This document shows positions 41,283 through 54,095 of a DNA stretch of 64,000 nt, one piece after another (position 1 is the stretch's first letter; every line of letters starts with the position of its first letter). The notes under the pieces were generated by a model. That model had not been told where the DNA came from, did not search any database, and worked only from the letters and a program-made list of their open reading frames with translations. Location of the stretch: contig JAQJVL010000259.1 of the NCBI GenBank assembly GCA_035578905.1, forward strand, positions 785,556 to 849,555. The letters are read 5' to 3'. This DNA comes from Stictocephala bisonia (taxonomy: Eukaryota > Arthropoda > Insecta > Hemiptera > Membracidae). The position numbers were made by a program, and so were the translations under genes.

Positions 41283-42460
41283 AATGATAAAAATGAATGC
41301 GTTGTGATGTTTTAAGTGTAAGACTTAATCACATATGTTGAGATTTATTACTTAATAGTTTAAAATTATTATTTTAGTTTTTATTTTTACGAATTAAAGC
41401 TAATTTAATTTTTCTAAAATTCCCCGCACTTATGATGTTTAGTAAATAAATTATTTTAGTAAAACAAGTACAATGTTTTGCTCCAAAGAATAATAATAAA
41501 AAAAACATATCCCAGCAGTGGAAAATGGGATTGTGTAATTTGTAATTACCTTTAAACCCCCACTGGGTGACTGCACAATGTAAAACGACGCTGTTGTCCT
41601 TCCATATTTTAACACAAAAACTTGTTTTTTGTTATTGAAGTAAAAAACTAATGTTAATTAACAGAAATATCACAGGATTTGTCTGTATAAAAAATATACT
41701 TTATTATTTATACAGTAAAATATACAGTATTATATAAATTACTAACGGTTGGAATTAATAAGTTAAATTGGTTCTGATTTAGTCTTTAGAATGTTTTCAG
41801 CAAATAAAATAAAACAAGAAAAGACAAATAATATTAATATTGATTAATCAATATCAACTAATTGCATAAGCGCCTGAACTGTGACAAGGTAAGGAGACGT
41901 GGTCAAAAACCTGTGTCATTCCTTTTTGAGTCCCTCTGACGTATTCCAATTAATTAATTTATTGTAATATTTGTTTATATTTTATGCTTTTACTGTTATA
42001 AACATTAGTTGTGTCGAGTTTCTTTTTTCTTTATTTTCCCAACAATGTAATATTATGATTAAAAAATATTTGTAAATAAATGCCTTCATGGCAAATTTTT
42101 GGATATTTAGGCCTAATAGTGTAATAATCAAAGAACAGAACACAGTGTCTGGTCTTTAGTAATTAAAATTTGTAGCTGGTAGTAAAATCTAAATACGCTT
42201 ATAAAAATTAAATTAATATTATTGATGGTAGAAGAAGAAAACTAGGTAAAAAACCTTTCACCATTGACTCATCAAAGATTTATTTAATTTATAATGTTAA
42301 ATGACTTTTAAGATTTACGATATTCTTAAGAAATGGTTTAAGTAATAAGGTGGTAGAGATTTTACTATATTCTAGATGATGAAATTATACGAATAATTTA
42401 AGCAAGTTGTAATGAAAAATGATATTGCAAAAGCTAAAGAACTTCATTAAGTCTGAAAAT
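41283..42460. other. Gene-free AT-rich DNA
   Basis: Nothing recognised. Confidence 0.4.
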
Positions 42461-42484
42461 GTCACTAACAAGTTTGTTAGTGAC
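42461..42484. repeat. Near-perfect 24-bp palindrome
   Basis: GTCACTAACAA, GT, TTGTTAGTGAC: 11-bp arms pair perfectly around two bases. Confidence 0.85.
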
Positions 42485-42699
42485 GAATCTTTGAATTTTT
42501 AGTAAAGAGTAAGTCACGTTAAACTAGTTAAGTGTATTTTGGTTTGAGCTTTTTTATTATCACTTAACCACGTTAGCTAGTGCTGTATCCTCCGAAACCA
42601 AAAACTAATACTTTGCATCGACACGTATTTCGGTAAATTAATTCAATATAATCTGACGTAATTAAATTAGTGATACTAGTCGACGTTAATATACCAGAT
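42485..42699. other. Spacer
   Basis: Nothing recognised. Confidence 0.3.
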
Positions 42700-42756
42700 C
42701 ATTTGATATGGGTACACAGAACTTGATATGGGGTACACATAATTTAATATGGGTAC
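42700..42756. repeat. Short three-copy tandem repeat
   Basis: Three units of about 20-25 bp, each with a TTGATATGGGTACACA-like core; the third has TTAATATGGGTACAA. Confidence 0.7.
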
Positions 42757-44803
42757 AACGTGCTACTGTAGGGCTGTGTCTGCCCTCATAATAAGCCTCA
42801 AGGGCCCTAGGACCGACAACATAAGACTAGCCTGCCTACGTGTGCAGCATTTGGGGTTGCTATATGTAGTGATTGGATTATACAAAGGAATAATAAATAT
42901 TGTATTTAATTCGATACAGCTAAACGTACCGAATATTTTGAATGATAACAGCACACATTTATGAAGAAATCATTCTGAAAACCTAACCAGTTATATAATT
43001 ATAATCTGGGAGAGGATTAAATAAATTATTTGTAAATATATGGCTTGTAAAGTATTAAATTTGCTTCTTTAAGTTGTGAATTCAAAAATCGGTTAATGAT
43101 TTTTAATCGGATTGATTGACAAAATTAAACTTTTTCAACTATGTTCTCTAAAAATCTGTTACATAAATAATTATTGGAAAAATCAACACTTTAATTAATT
43201 AATTGATCATTGATAATAAATCTATCAATCTATTACTTGATACTAAAAGATTTGTTTACGTTCAAATAAGTCAAATACAACGATTACTAGTAACTATTTA
43301 TATAGTTGAAGAGAGTTTTAATTATCTATTATTAATAGTCAAACCTGAAAGTAAAAGTAACACATAGAAATATTATTAATTTGTTACATTATTATACTTT
43401 CCTCGTATTTATTTATACTGTGGACAGTTAAACTTCATAGAAGCAATCATCATATACACGCAATGTTATACAAATATAGATAAAGCGATGATAATATTCA
43501 AAATATTGAAATTTTTAAAAGATAATTTAGTGGAATTAATCTGAAAAATATTATAAGACGATCAAAAAGTAGGTTTTTAGAAATTATATCTTTGTCGTAT
43601 TATACAAATATAGTTCTACGTAAATTTTTATGTAAGTAAAAAATCAATATTTATGTCTTGTTTCAATATTTATGTGTAAGGGGCAAGAATTATTATTATG
43701 CTGGCATATTTTCAATATTATGAAGTTTTTAATATATACTTACTATTTTTACAGTACATATAATGGAAATCAAGTCCGACAGGTAATAAAATACGATATT
43801 TATGGAACAGCACCTAGTCCAATTGCAAAGTATGTTATCAGCAATTTCGATCTGTTAAGTATCACAATTGTAATCAAACCCTACTCCAAACGGTCTCCCA
43901 TCCAGAAAATTGCTTTCTCCTTTCTACACCTTATAGTTACCAAGTTAACGTATAGTTAACTGTAGTTATGAAGTTAAATGCTTTCACCTAGTTTGCCTTG
44001 GTTGTATTAGGATTTAATATTATAAAACTGATTTTGTCACCATATTATCAGTTAGCAAACCAACTAAGACCATTAGTAAGTACATTAAAATTCAAGGACA
44101 AACCATGTTTATTCCATTATGACAATCCCCTATGACATTTATCTAAAATATTTAAAGGGGGACCTGACTCACTGTAATATTCTATGGCTTTGACAAACTT
44201 TGCTTTCTACAGTTCTTGACTGTCATATCTGTTAATAGTTAACTTTTAAGAAACTTTTGAAGAGTTGTCAGTCCCTTATATATATATCTGTAATAAATCA
44301 GGATATTTAAATAAAAAACATATATTATGAAATGTTCAAAAAATTAGTGATATTACGACAACATTATTATAAATTATTTATAATCTTAAAAGTTATTTAA
44401 ACATTTTTGTTCAGAACTTTTCGATAGTGTTTTTTAACAAATCCATATTTTGCTTGGTGTATGTATTTAACTGAACTGTTTGTTACAACAGAGTAATTAA
44501 ATACATTTTCTTACATTTTATGTTTTTTAATGAAACATATAAGCAGATAACTTATTTAATCAACAGAATTAGTGATACTTTTAGGGGAAATGTAGGTAAA
44601 TAAATTAGTTTTTTCAAACAATTGTAATTTTTTCCTATTTTTTAAAATTTATATTAACAAAGCCATTGATTGTTTATATCCAGACAATTTATAACTGTGT
44701 GAATTTAGTGTTATGTATTATTTAGTTAATTATTTTTGTTATGTTTAAGGAAATTAAATACTTACTCTTAAAAAAATTCCATACAATATTACAGTATGTA
44801 GTT

Positions 44804-44807
<4 letters not shown>
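42757..44807. other. Gene-free DNA
   Basis: A GC-richer patch near 42770-42860 carries overlapping frames on both strands without any recognisable motif. The rest is AT-rich. Confidence 0.35.

Positions 44808-44834
<27 letters not shown>
44808..44834. repeat. A27 homopolymer
   Basis: A run of about 27 A residues. No SINE or processed-gene body precedes it on the plus strand. Confidence 0.9.
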
Positions 44835-46935
44835 TGGATACATCGGTGTATTTTGAACAATATATTTTGTGATATCCGTATGTGTGGAGACTAAATTTAC
44901 ACTTCCTAAAAAAAAGTTAACGAAAGTTTTTTTAAATAGAAAAAAAACTAACCTGCCCCTTCATTGAAACTGAAGGAACCCAGCTTTATCGAGCACATTA
45001 TTGGAAAAAGGAACCTTTTAGTACCTCACCATTTAGTCACGAACTGACCATCAATCTTTGGGGGAAAAGAAAACTGTGTTTCTACGAGAAAAGAAGTAGA
45101 ATCCAGTTAATTGAGTTAGTAAACCTTTCCTTGAACACTACTCTCAATGTTATTGTATTATATAAAAATAGTGCATTTAAGTATTAATCGGATACCTTTG
45201 TGTCAGTACTACGTTGCGCGTACAATTGGCCATATGCTTTATTGCATTTGGGTTTGCTAGTTTCATTATTAAATTTTAATAACACCAAAAACTCTGGGCG
45301 TATAGGTCATGTTACGTGTCTGGGTGGGTCTATACCATTGTATTGTACTTTACGGTTGGTTGGATCGATAGCATTATGCCGTATTGGTATATTGAATGTC
45401 AACTTATCCTGCAGAAGAAATTGCACACATTCTTAAATGTGGCAAACATACTAAAAATAATAATATTAAAGGGTATTTGCTTGCCTAAAACACACAAGTA
45501 ATAGTAATTTTAATAACACAGAAGCATTTTATCTATATCAACTTTTAGAACGTAGTAAATAATATATGGTTAGTTATAATACATATTGACGAAAAAAATA
45601 TGGAAACGCTTTTACAACAACGTTTTTTTGTCCTCCAATAATTCGACAATTTAAATAATTGTGTTCCATAAAGTATAATTTTTGATCAGAATAATTTACT
45701 TAAACCGTTATTAAGCAGATATATAAATTGTTCAATTAGTTACTTTGAAATTCAAATGACCGCTACTCTGGAAAGGATAAACCTTTCGAAGTCCAGTTTG
45801 TGGCAATTAATTTCTCTTGAATAAACCTTTCATTTGATATCAAACTAGCCTTACGTTGAAGATTTTCGTTCAAGTCCTCATGGACCGTCCCTCTGAAAAG
45901 ATGAAATGTCGCTAATGGCGTCAAAAAGTATATTTTTTGTAACCATGATGATGTAAAAGATTTCACTTGTACAATTGAAGTCTTACAAAACTTTTGAAAA
46001 CATTTCCATACATTTTTCCACCCTATAATAGACAATACATTGTTCTACATATAAGGAAATTATTGAATTTGAATGAACTTTAGCGACATACGAAATTATC
46101 TAAAATTACACTGCACTTTTGAAAATAAATGCATAATTAGATCGATTTTGTAATTACTGCCAATTTAGTGATCGCAATGCAAATACATTATTAGGAATTA
46201 TGATGTTTCCTATCTAAAAACCTATCAAAAAAAAATATTTAATGGAATATACACAACATAATTAAATTAAAACAATACAAGAACATTTAGCATAAAATAC
46301 AGTTTCCTGTGGGATAACATAAAAGTACACTTTAAAATTAATTAAAGCAACAACACATATATTTTGTTCAATTTACAGAATTTTCAATAAAAATCAATAC
46401 GAAATATAAATGAAACTTCAATAACAAAACATTTGTAACGAAAACGAGATGTGAAGCACTTGCAACAAGTCGGTCTACTGTAGAGAAGTAAACCGTACTA
46501 TCCCTTCATCATGACTGAAGGGAATAGCTTACATTTGTATAACAATATTTTTTTGCTGCCTAAGATTTTTAAGTTCTGTGTAAAAATTATACTATATATT
46601 TTGTGCATAAATTATAAATATTGAAGCTTTAATTCCAGTAAATAATAAAATATAAGTTTTAGATTTAGATTAAATAAAAAAAATAACAAATTGCAACCAG
46701 AAAAATTTTTATTTGATTTTCACTTTTACTACATAAGGTAGCTGCAGGTAACTGATCAAATAAGTTTACATATGGGAAGATGGATGGCTTTATACGTACA
46801 TTTTTACTATATGTTTGAACTTTTTTTAATTTATGCAACGGAGGCGGTCACTCATGGATTTAAAAAATTCGCACCAGGAAGTTATTATTATGTATGCTTA
46901 AATGCCAGATTTAACTACATACATTTAAATTTGAT
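44835..46935. other. Gene-free DNA
   Basis: A 90-codon minus-strand frame at 45763-46035 has a mixed amino-acid composition (including ATFHLFRGTVHEDLNENLQR) but matches no family I know. Small stems CCTTCA..TGAAGG occur near 44956 and 46502. Confidence 0.35.
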
Positions 46936-47167
46936 TAAAAAAAAAGATAAGCTAAACTTCTTCTTACCCTTAATCTGCCCATTTCTCATATAGGCCTACT
47001 ATTGATCTGTGCGAGAGACTTATTTTGACAGATTAAGGGTGTGAAAAAGTACAGTAGAAGGCAAATTTCACTCATAAATCTTCCAGTCTAGGCCGGATTT
47101 GAACCAGTGCTATCTCTAACCCAATCTCAAAGTCCTGACGACTTAGACCGCTCGGCCACCGGCTCGT
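46936..47167 (-). mobile_element. SINE family A copy
   Basis: Minus strand: CGAGCCGGTGGCCGAGCGGT, with box A TGGCCGAGCGG, then CTAAGTCGTCAGGACTTTGA, box B-like GGTTCAAATCC, GGCCTAGACTGGAAGAT, CTTCTACTGTAC, TCTCGCACAGATCAATAG and the end AAGAAGAAGTTTAGCTTATC with a T-run. This is the best-preserved head of the family in the window. Confidence 0.85.
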
Positions 47168-48105
47168 CCAAATCAAGTTAATCATAAAAGTAGTCAGAGA
47201 TTATGTTAGCCATAAAATGGTTCCTTGAATTAAAGTTCTGAACAAATTGGCACTCCATTTTATGACCAGTATAAATTGTTTCCTTACGCAAAACTATTCA
47301 CTAATTTATTTACACATTGTTTTGTGATGTAAAATGGTTGAACAACCTAAAAAACACAAAATTCATGTATTTTAGTAATTGATTTTCTATAATAATTAAA
47401 CTTTAACTTAATATAATATGTAATAAAAACATTTATTTCTCATTATGCTATTTCCAAAACCAAAGAACACATTTTAACAACATTTGGATGAAAGCTATCT
47501 TTCGTATTATAGCCCCTATGAAAGAAGTATTTCAAATTACAATTCTTTCGGGCAGGAACAACCCCTAATTGTTAACTCTGTCAATAAGAGTAACAATGAC
47601 ATTTATATAACCTAATAATTTATTTCAAACAGCTGTTATTCAACAAGCATAAACCTGACACAAAGCTTGGCTAAGTTAGTTTTCATTGTACGATGTTTAA
47701 GGCGGTTTCCACTAACTGTGAAATGATTGTGGTACTTTGCATTTCCCTTAAGTAGACTTAAAGGGGTTTCTTGACTATAAAACTTTGTTATCTATGGGAA
47801 CGGTAGCAGACTGAGGTTTTTAATTGGGGTGATGGTTTATAGAGGACCACGGAGGGAAGGGTTAGCAAGGGAAGAGAACCACCTAGCAGTGAAGCCACGG
47901 CTGTCGGCTAGTACTCTATAAATCAATGTTTCAATTAGTGTATTATATTTTTATAATTTTACTGATCACACATTGATATAAGTTATTAATAAAAGACAAT
48001 GTTCCTTATCTAGTAAAATTTATCGACATACAAAACATATATTTACTTAGTAATACTAATGTTTAGGCAAACTAGACATTTCAACAATAAGTCAATAACA
48101 ATAGA
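47168..48105. other. Non-coding DNA
   Basis: AT-rich; a GC-richer stretch near 47800-47925 has no partner here and no open frame of note. Confidence 0.35.
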
Positions 48106-48550
48106 CCGCACTGGTGGTGCAGTGCTGTAATCCAGCTGCTGGGGGGAAAAGTGTTTGGTAGATTGTAGGCGATAGGTACCATGCTCGGTCGTCTTAATAC
48201 CGTCACGGCATCCGCTCAATGGTTGCCATCGACGTGGACACTACTAGAGAAGTCTGGGGTGTCTATGTTGGATGGTAGTAAGGGTTCAGATGTTGTGTAG
48301 GGAAGAGAACTGAGTGTCAGACTTGTCACTTGAAAATCAGACGACCATTACGTGGTTCGGATTCCACGTAAAGATGTAGGTCCCATAGTTGCCTTGGTTA
48401 TTGGGTTATTAATAAGTAGTCCTTTCTGAGCTAAGTCGAACTCAGATAGTAACAATAACTACACTCGTTCATGTACACTTATTCACCCCTCATATCCACC
48501 CATATCTTGACGATCGTCGTCTTAGAAATAAATAACGAATAATAAAAAAA
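48106..48550 (+). mobile_element. SINE family B, full-length reference copy
   Basis: Starts CGCACTGGTGGTGCAGTGCT with box A-like TGGTGCAGTGC. GATAGGTACCATGCTCGGTC sits where box B is expected. The body runs through TGGTTGCCATCGACGTGGAC, AGTCTGGGGTGTC, GGGAAGAGAACTGAGTGTCA, the conserved stem TACGTGG..TTCCACGTA, TATTGGGTTATTAATAAGTA, GTAACAATAACTACACTC and CATATCTTGACGATCGTCGT. It ends in an A-rich tail (AAATAAATAACGAATAATAA). Length about 0.44 kb. No coding frame. Confidence 0.8.
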
Positions 48551-51500
48551 TAAGTAAAGTGCTTTATTTTATATTTGTATCAGACTGGAGTTGTAAAATA
48601 ATAATACAAGTTAGTTAATTTAACGAACACTTTCACACTATAAAATATACATTATACTGGTCCTTTTTGTGTTAAACACTTGAGTGTATGTTAACATATA
48701 TATATTTATATGACTATATATATTGTCATACAAGTTAAATAAGAATATAAACGTTCCAAATGTTCGCTTTCAAACTTTTTAATTTTGCATATTGTTACGA
48801 AAAGTACATAGAAACTTTTACATCCACATTTTCTTGTCGGAAACAGCTAACTTCAAAACCTTTTGTGCTAACTTTTAAGTACGCTTCTTTTCAGAGGATT
48901 ATTTCCATGCACCCAAACGAAAATAGTTTACTTCTATTATTACCACAAAGATGCATTTTTATTTAAAAAACTGCTATGGAAACATTTTAATACCTGCTTG
49001 TTTTACCTCCTAAAAAATATATATTTACATTTAACAGATGATTAAAATAATAATATTAACATTTTAATTGAATTCTAATTGTAATTAATTCTAAACCAAA
49101 TTATTAGTCATTTTATTTTTAGCGTTTAACTTTAAAGAAACATTAAGCAATTGTAAATGGTAAACTTTAAATCTTTAAGACATTTTTATTAGTTTTGTAA
49201 AAGAAAAACTTTGTTGATGACAAGAAAATAATATTTATTTTTTAACTAAGAACTCTCTCTTAAATATTTTAATTTTATTTTTACATGTTAACATTGAAAT
49301 ATAAAATGATAACCTTATGTAAAATTAAGAAAATGATATCCTTATTTTCCTTATCTAACTGTATCGTTGAATTTTAGTGTTTTAAAATTACGTTGTCTTT
49401 AAATCCAAAACATACTTTTTTGTTAATAATTGTGTAAGTGTTGTGTTTACGTATTGTAAAGCATTGTTAGTTAATGGATATCTAGTTTGAATTTATTTTT
49501 ATTCTAATATGTGCAGAATATCACAAAAAATAGTAAACAATTGACTCATTGAAATACGATAGGATATATCTAAATGAAAGCTAATAACTTCATTGATTAG
49601 GTTTTTATAGTTAACGTTTTTAGTGTTTGCTACATATACTTAATAAAGCATATTTTTGTATCGAACATAATAGGCTATACATAAAACTTTTTAATATGTT
49701 ATATTTCTGTAGATTTTCCAAAGCAGTTTTCAAACATTTTATTTGACAATATAAAGATTTACTGGATATATAAATTGTATACTAATAACATGTTATAAAA
49801 TATTAAAGCAATCAGACTATAGTAAAACATTTTTGAGTCACATAATAACTAATTATGTACATTTGAATGAAAAATTTTTACTTAATTTTGAATTTGTGAT
49901 TGATTAAAAATTTCGAATTTAATAACATACAGTTATATTGGACTTTATGTATCACACTTTGTTGCTATTTTGTTACGAAATTAGGAGCTGAAATATAACA
50001 TATAAAAAAGTGTGATATGTAGCTAATTTAGATACTACTGCATAACAAAAAAAAAAAAAAAAATATGTCTTTAAGAAGTTAAGTGATATCGCTATATAAT
50101 TGTTAGTTTTAAGTTAGTTTAAGTGATGTTTGTTATTTGTCATTTCATTATTACCATCTTGTATTCTGTAATCTTATCTTTATAAATAGTGCTTAGTGAT
50201 TAAAACATAAACAAATGCATTTTAAGTTTTTTCAAACTCTCAATCATAGTATATTTTCTATTTAGTTAGTACAAATTTGGTCCAAAAGGAATATTCTATA
50301 AAATTTACGTCACCAAAAAATACAGTTGGTAGCTATTTATTGATTTTTGCTTATTTTGTTTTGTTATTGTAGTATTAAAGTTATACAAATCTCCAGTGCT
50401 TCAATATATTAGATCTAGTTCTACTTTTGCTTAAATGATTACAAGCAACTAACCCCATTATAGAGATGTAAGTAAATGAAAGCTACTTTAACGAGTTCGT
50501 TAGGGAAGTTTTGTTATATCTTTTCTTTGTCTCAACAAAAGTAATTAGGAAGTTATATTCAGTAATATGTCTGGAAATGTAAATGAGACTATTAAATAAA
50601 ATTGTGTAAAGCATTTGCAATCGTCAGCAGGTTTTCTTATTCAACTTTTAACATATGTATTTGTATGTCATAAAATACATTGACAACCCTGAGACATGTT
50701 TTGATTATATAAAATGGTTTACAGCTAAACAGTTTTATACCTCACTAACAGTTTGTAAAAAAACGAGCAACAGAAAAAAATTATATTTTCATAAAATAAG
50801 ACAACAAAATAATAATTAACGTAGTTTAAACTGTAGTTATATACTTTTAAAATTTCAATATTTTATCATAAATATTTTGTAGTGACAAATAAACTGTTTT
50901 ATTTATAAATACATAAACAATTATTATCAACAACTAAATATACAAAGTAAACTATTATTTGGTATCAAATACATTTAAGAGTATATTTACTAAACATATG
51001 CAAACATTTATAAAATTATTATTTTACTTCAATTGATTAATCTTCATATTGGCATTATGCAGATACTCATGATATTTTAAATTTTACTGCACCAAACATA
51101 GATGAGTTATTTTTTATTAAATAAACGAATTATTTTATATTTCCCTCTAACCAGAAGATGAAAAATGTTTTAGAAGAGAAACATTCCATTATTTTTTAAC
51201 TATAAAACTGTAGTAAATCATACAATATAGCTTGTTGGCTGTAAATAGTTTTTCCCAAAATTATAGTGTACTACTTTTTAAAATAAGTTATAATAAGTTA
51301 TTTCAAAAATCGTTAAGTTTTAACGATAAATAGAGTGTAATAGTTATTTTTAAAGTTGGTTGCAAAGTTATTATAGTACTGGGAAAATGCCGTAACAACT
51401 TTTATAACATGAATTAATATTTTTATTTGTTTTCATATCAAGGTTGATTTCCAAATTGAAATTTTAATTCTTCCTGTAAATCTAAAAATGTTTAATATAC

Positions 51501-52229
51501 CAATAGAAGATTTTAAATATACACTGTATAATATAAAAATAATTAGTAAATAAACACATAATTATTTGAAATGAAGTTCAACTGAAACGAATGGCTTTAC
51601 TAAATCCGCCCTCTGGCTGTGAGATATGTAACTCTATTTGGTCTGTTTGGTGTCAGTGAAAGCTTTGTATTAGAGGAAAAGGGAAAATGTCCCTAGGCGG
51701 GTTTTTCCATTTAATTTAATATGTTTAGGTGTTCATAAATAAATGTTATTAATGTTAACGTTTTATATATTATAAATTAATATCATATTACACGTTTTAA
51801 CTTAAATGTTTTTTTAATTTAGAGAATTTCAAATTTAATTATAAATAACATTTAAATTTAACGTTTGTGCAAGGATTATATATACTCGTGTAAGAAGGTT
51901 GTTTACTAAGAAACTAATAGGCAAAATATGTATTTATATATTTATATAAAATTACACAATTTTTTTTGTCATTTAATAGTAGAACTACGCTATTATTTAT
52001 GCATTTTTTAAATGTTATGATAAGTTTTAATAATTTTTTTCCTAATTGGAACAAAAAGGTATAGGAAATTTATATATTTTTTCACTATTCATCAACTCTA
52101 CAATGTTATTAGTAAAATTCCTGTCAATGTATCGCATTTAGATTTCAGTACATTATTGACGAGCATCTTTCTAAACATCTTATACATATCAGAATTTAAC
52201 TTTTACAAGTTTGTTCAATTTCCTGAATC
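48551..52229. other. Gene-free, extremely AT-rich DNA
   Basis: About 3.7 kb with no repeat family, RNA gene or plausible exon seen. An A-run lies at 50046-50063. Confidence 0.4.
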
Positions 52230-52332
52230 AACGTTTCGGTTGTCAGTGGCTTTGACCGGAGCGTTCCGACGTTATCGTAAGATAACGGAGTCAAGCAACA
52301 TCGAGCGTGGCTGTCCCTTGGATGGGTGATTG
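52230..52332 (+). pseudogene. 5S rRNA-like segment (5S-derived SINE head or 5S pseudogene)
   Basis: The clear part is 52289-52332: AGTCAAGCAACATCGAGCGT, GG, CTGTCC and CTTGGATGGGTGA. It follows the order of the 5S rRNA internal promoter (box A-like AAGCAAC, intermediate element, box C-like TTGGATGGGTGA). The left half is more diverged (GTTCCGACGTTATCG, GATAACGG). The closing stem of 5S is not present. In animals such fragments are usually SINE3-type heads; no second copy is in this window. Confidence 0.5.
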
Positions 52333-53244
52333 TAATAAAAACCATTAGCGATTTTTTTAGTAATAAAAGTATAAATATTTAGAAAATTTTTTTCAACAAA
52401 GATTATAATTACTAAAACTTATAATCATTTCAAAATACATAAACCATTACGTACAACTAAACGATGAAGACGATTTCGTAATTGAACTTTTCGTAAGCCT
52501 CTTACTTTCTTAGTAAACAACCTTCAAACTCAGGTACATATCATGTTTGCGCCGACAGTAGCTACTAAATGTAAGGACATAGTTTGTAATCACTAGTAGT
52601 CAATATAAGGATAAGCAATATATTATGTAGGATTCCTTTAAATAAATATCCTTGTGCTTACACTACAACTGATGTTACCATTCCAAGTAGTTCTCTCTAA
52701 AAATAGCTCTGTCCTTGGCCAGGAACTTAGCCTCTTGATTATTTTTAATTAACAGGAAACCAATTAAATCTAACATAGTTAATTAGTTGTATTATTTGAC
52801 ATTATTTAAGACAAAGCCAAATGAGTATCAAAATTCTATCTTCAGGGCCAAGGCTTTGAAAGTTACTTCAATATGGCCATGAATGGCAATGCTTAATGTA
52901 AGCAGTGATTTTCCAAACGTTAACCAGTAAGTAAAGACAAATAGTGAGAAAGAGTGGAAAATGATAAAATACTTTTACACAATTGTTTCTTACAATAGAG
53001 TTACCAATGGATTTAAAACTCCTACCAATACTTATTTTGATTAATCTCATAAATATACATATATAAATAATAAAAAACAAGAATTTATTACAAATATATA
53101 TATTTACAGCGAGGAGAAGATTTTTCTCAATGACGAAAAATGTTTTCACAACTGTTGAAAAAACTAAGAATCGAATTTGCTCACGTTTGTCTTGCTTGAA
53201 TCATTACCATTTTCAATTACATTTCCTATCACTAGATCCAGACA
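52333..53244. other. AT-rich spacer
   Basis: Nothing recognised. Confidence 0.35.
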
Positions 53245-53316
53245 GCCGTGATCGTTTAGTAGTTAGAACATTGCGTTGTGGCCTCAACAAATCAGGTTCG
53301 AATCCCGGTCACGGCA
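53245..53316 (+). tRNA. tRNA-His(GTG)-like copy, probable pseudogene
   Basis: A 72-base cloverleaf with acceptor GCCGTGA / TCACGGC, anticodon GTG in GTTGTGG, and GGTTCGAATCC. It differs from the 57.8-kb gene at 8 positions. Three harm the fold: a C:T mismatch in the anticodon stem, an A:C mismatch in the T stem, and loss of one of the two conserved D-loop G residues (AGTAGTT). One change pair in the D stem (C:G to T:A) is compensatory. A T5 run at 53322-53326 could terminate transcription. Likely a decaying or tRNA-derived copy. Confidence 0.7.
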
Positions 53317-53404
53317 CGAACTTTTTATTTATTTTTTAATAAGTATATTTTGATTCATTGGTAAACATTTGAAATGCAGAGACCACGAAACTTTAATTTA
53401 GTTT
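53317..53404. terminator. T-runs after the tRNA-His-like copy
   Basis: T5 at 53322-53326 and T6 at 53332-53337 are in the place expected of RNA polymerase III terminators. The remainder is AT-rich. Confidence 0.5.
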
Positions 53405-54095
53405 GGATGTTTTCCGTTAATTCACTACCGCTTAATAAATATTTTACTGCTTTAGAAACTGTTCTCCAATGATTTTTACGTTCACTGTAGCATTTCTCAT
53501 CCACTAGGAATCCGGCATCGCTGACCTCTAAGACGTCATCTCTAAGACGCCGATCGTAGAGATAAGGAGTGAATGAGTGTAGATGAACGAATGTAGTCAT
53601 TGTTACTATCTGAGTTCGACTTGGCTCAGAAAGGACTATTTATTAATAGCTTAATAGACAGGGCAACTATGGGACCTACAGCTTTACGTGGAATCCAAAC
53701 CACGTAGTGTTTGTCTGATTTTCAGCTAACTGACAAGTCTGACACTCAGTTCTCTTCCCTACACAACATATGAACCTTGACTACCTTTCAACACGGACAC
53801 TCCAGAAATCTCTAGTAATGTCTATGTTGATGACAACCATTGAGTGGACGCCGTGTTGGTATTAAGAGAACCGAGCATGGAATCTATCGCTTACAATCTC
53901 CCAAACACTTTGTCCCCAAGTAGCTGGGTCACAGCACTGCGCCATCAGTGCCAACTTATCTTATCGCTTTCCAAGAACTTACACACGGAGAGCACACTCT
54001 TGCGGTAGGTCATTGGATTTACCAGTTTGTGATCAACTTTATTAGCCACCTAACCTAACCGTAATTGGGATAAAAAACGTAATGGTAGTGAAGTA
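53405..54095 (-). repeat. Interspersed repeat family C, copy 2, split by a SINE B insertion
   Basis: The reverse complement aligns with 6524-6795. The left piece (53405-about 53530) carries GGTAGTGAATTAACGG and ACGTAAAAATCATTGG, and the right piece (about 53956-54095) carries GAAAGCGATAAG, CTCTCCGTGTGTAA, TTAGG units and TTCACTACCATTACG. The SINE at 53542-53955 sits exactly where the other copy is uninterrupted (GATAAGGCCAGCGAT). Confidence 0.75.
53542..53955 (-). mobile_element. SINE family B copy inserted in repeat C
   Basis: Minus strand: GTTGGCACTGATGGCGCAGT, CAGCTACTTGGGGACAAAGT, box B-like AGATTCCATGCTCGGTTC, then the standard body and core (ACTACGTGG..TTCCACGTAAAG) and tail GATCGGCGTCTTAG. 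Nearly full length. CTCTAAGACG occurs twice at the 3' boundary. Confidence 0.8.

Noticed and set aside
44808..44834. Poly(A) tail of a processed pseudogene
   Set aside because: The preceding sequence has no open frame or recognisable gene remnant, and no target duplication was seen.
45763..46035. A 90-codon minus-strand frame with mixed composition
   Set aside because: No recognisable domain, splice context or second copy; kept only as a note in the spacer entry.
53130..53339. Small proteins containing SRDRLVVRTLRCG at 53.2 kb and 57.8 kb
   Set aside because: Both are translations of the tRNA-His sequence itself.
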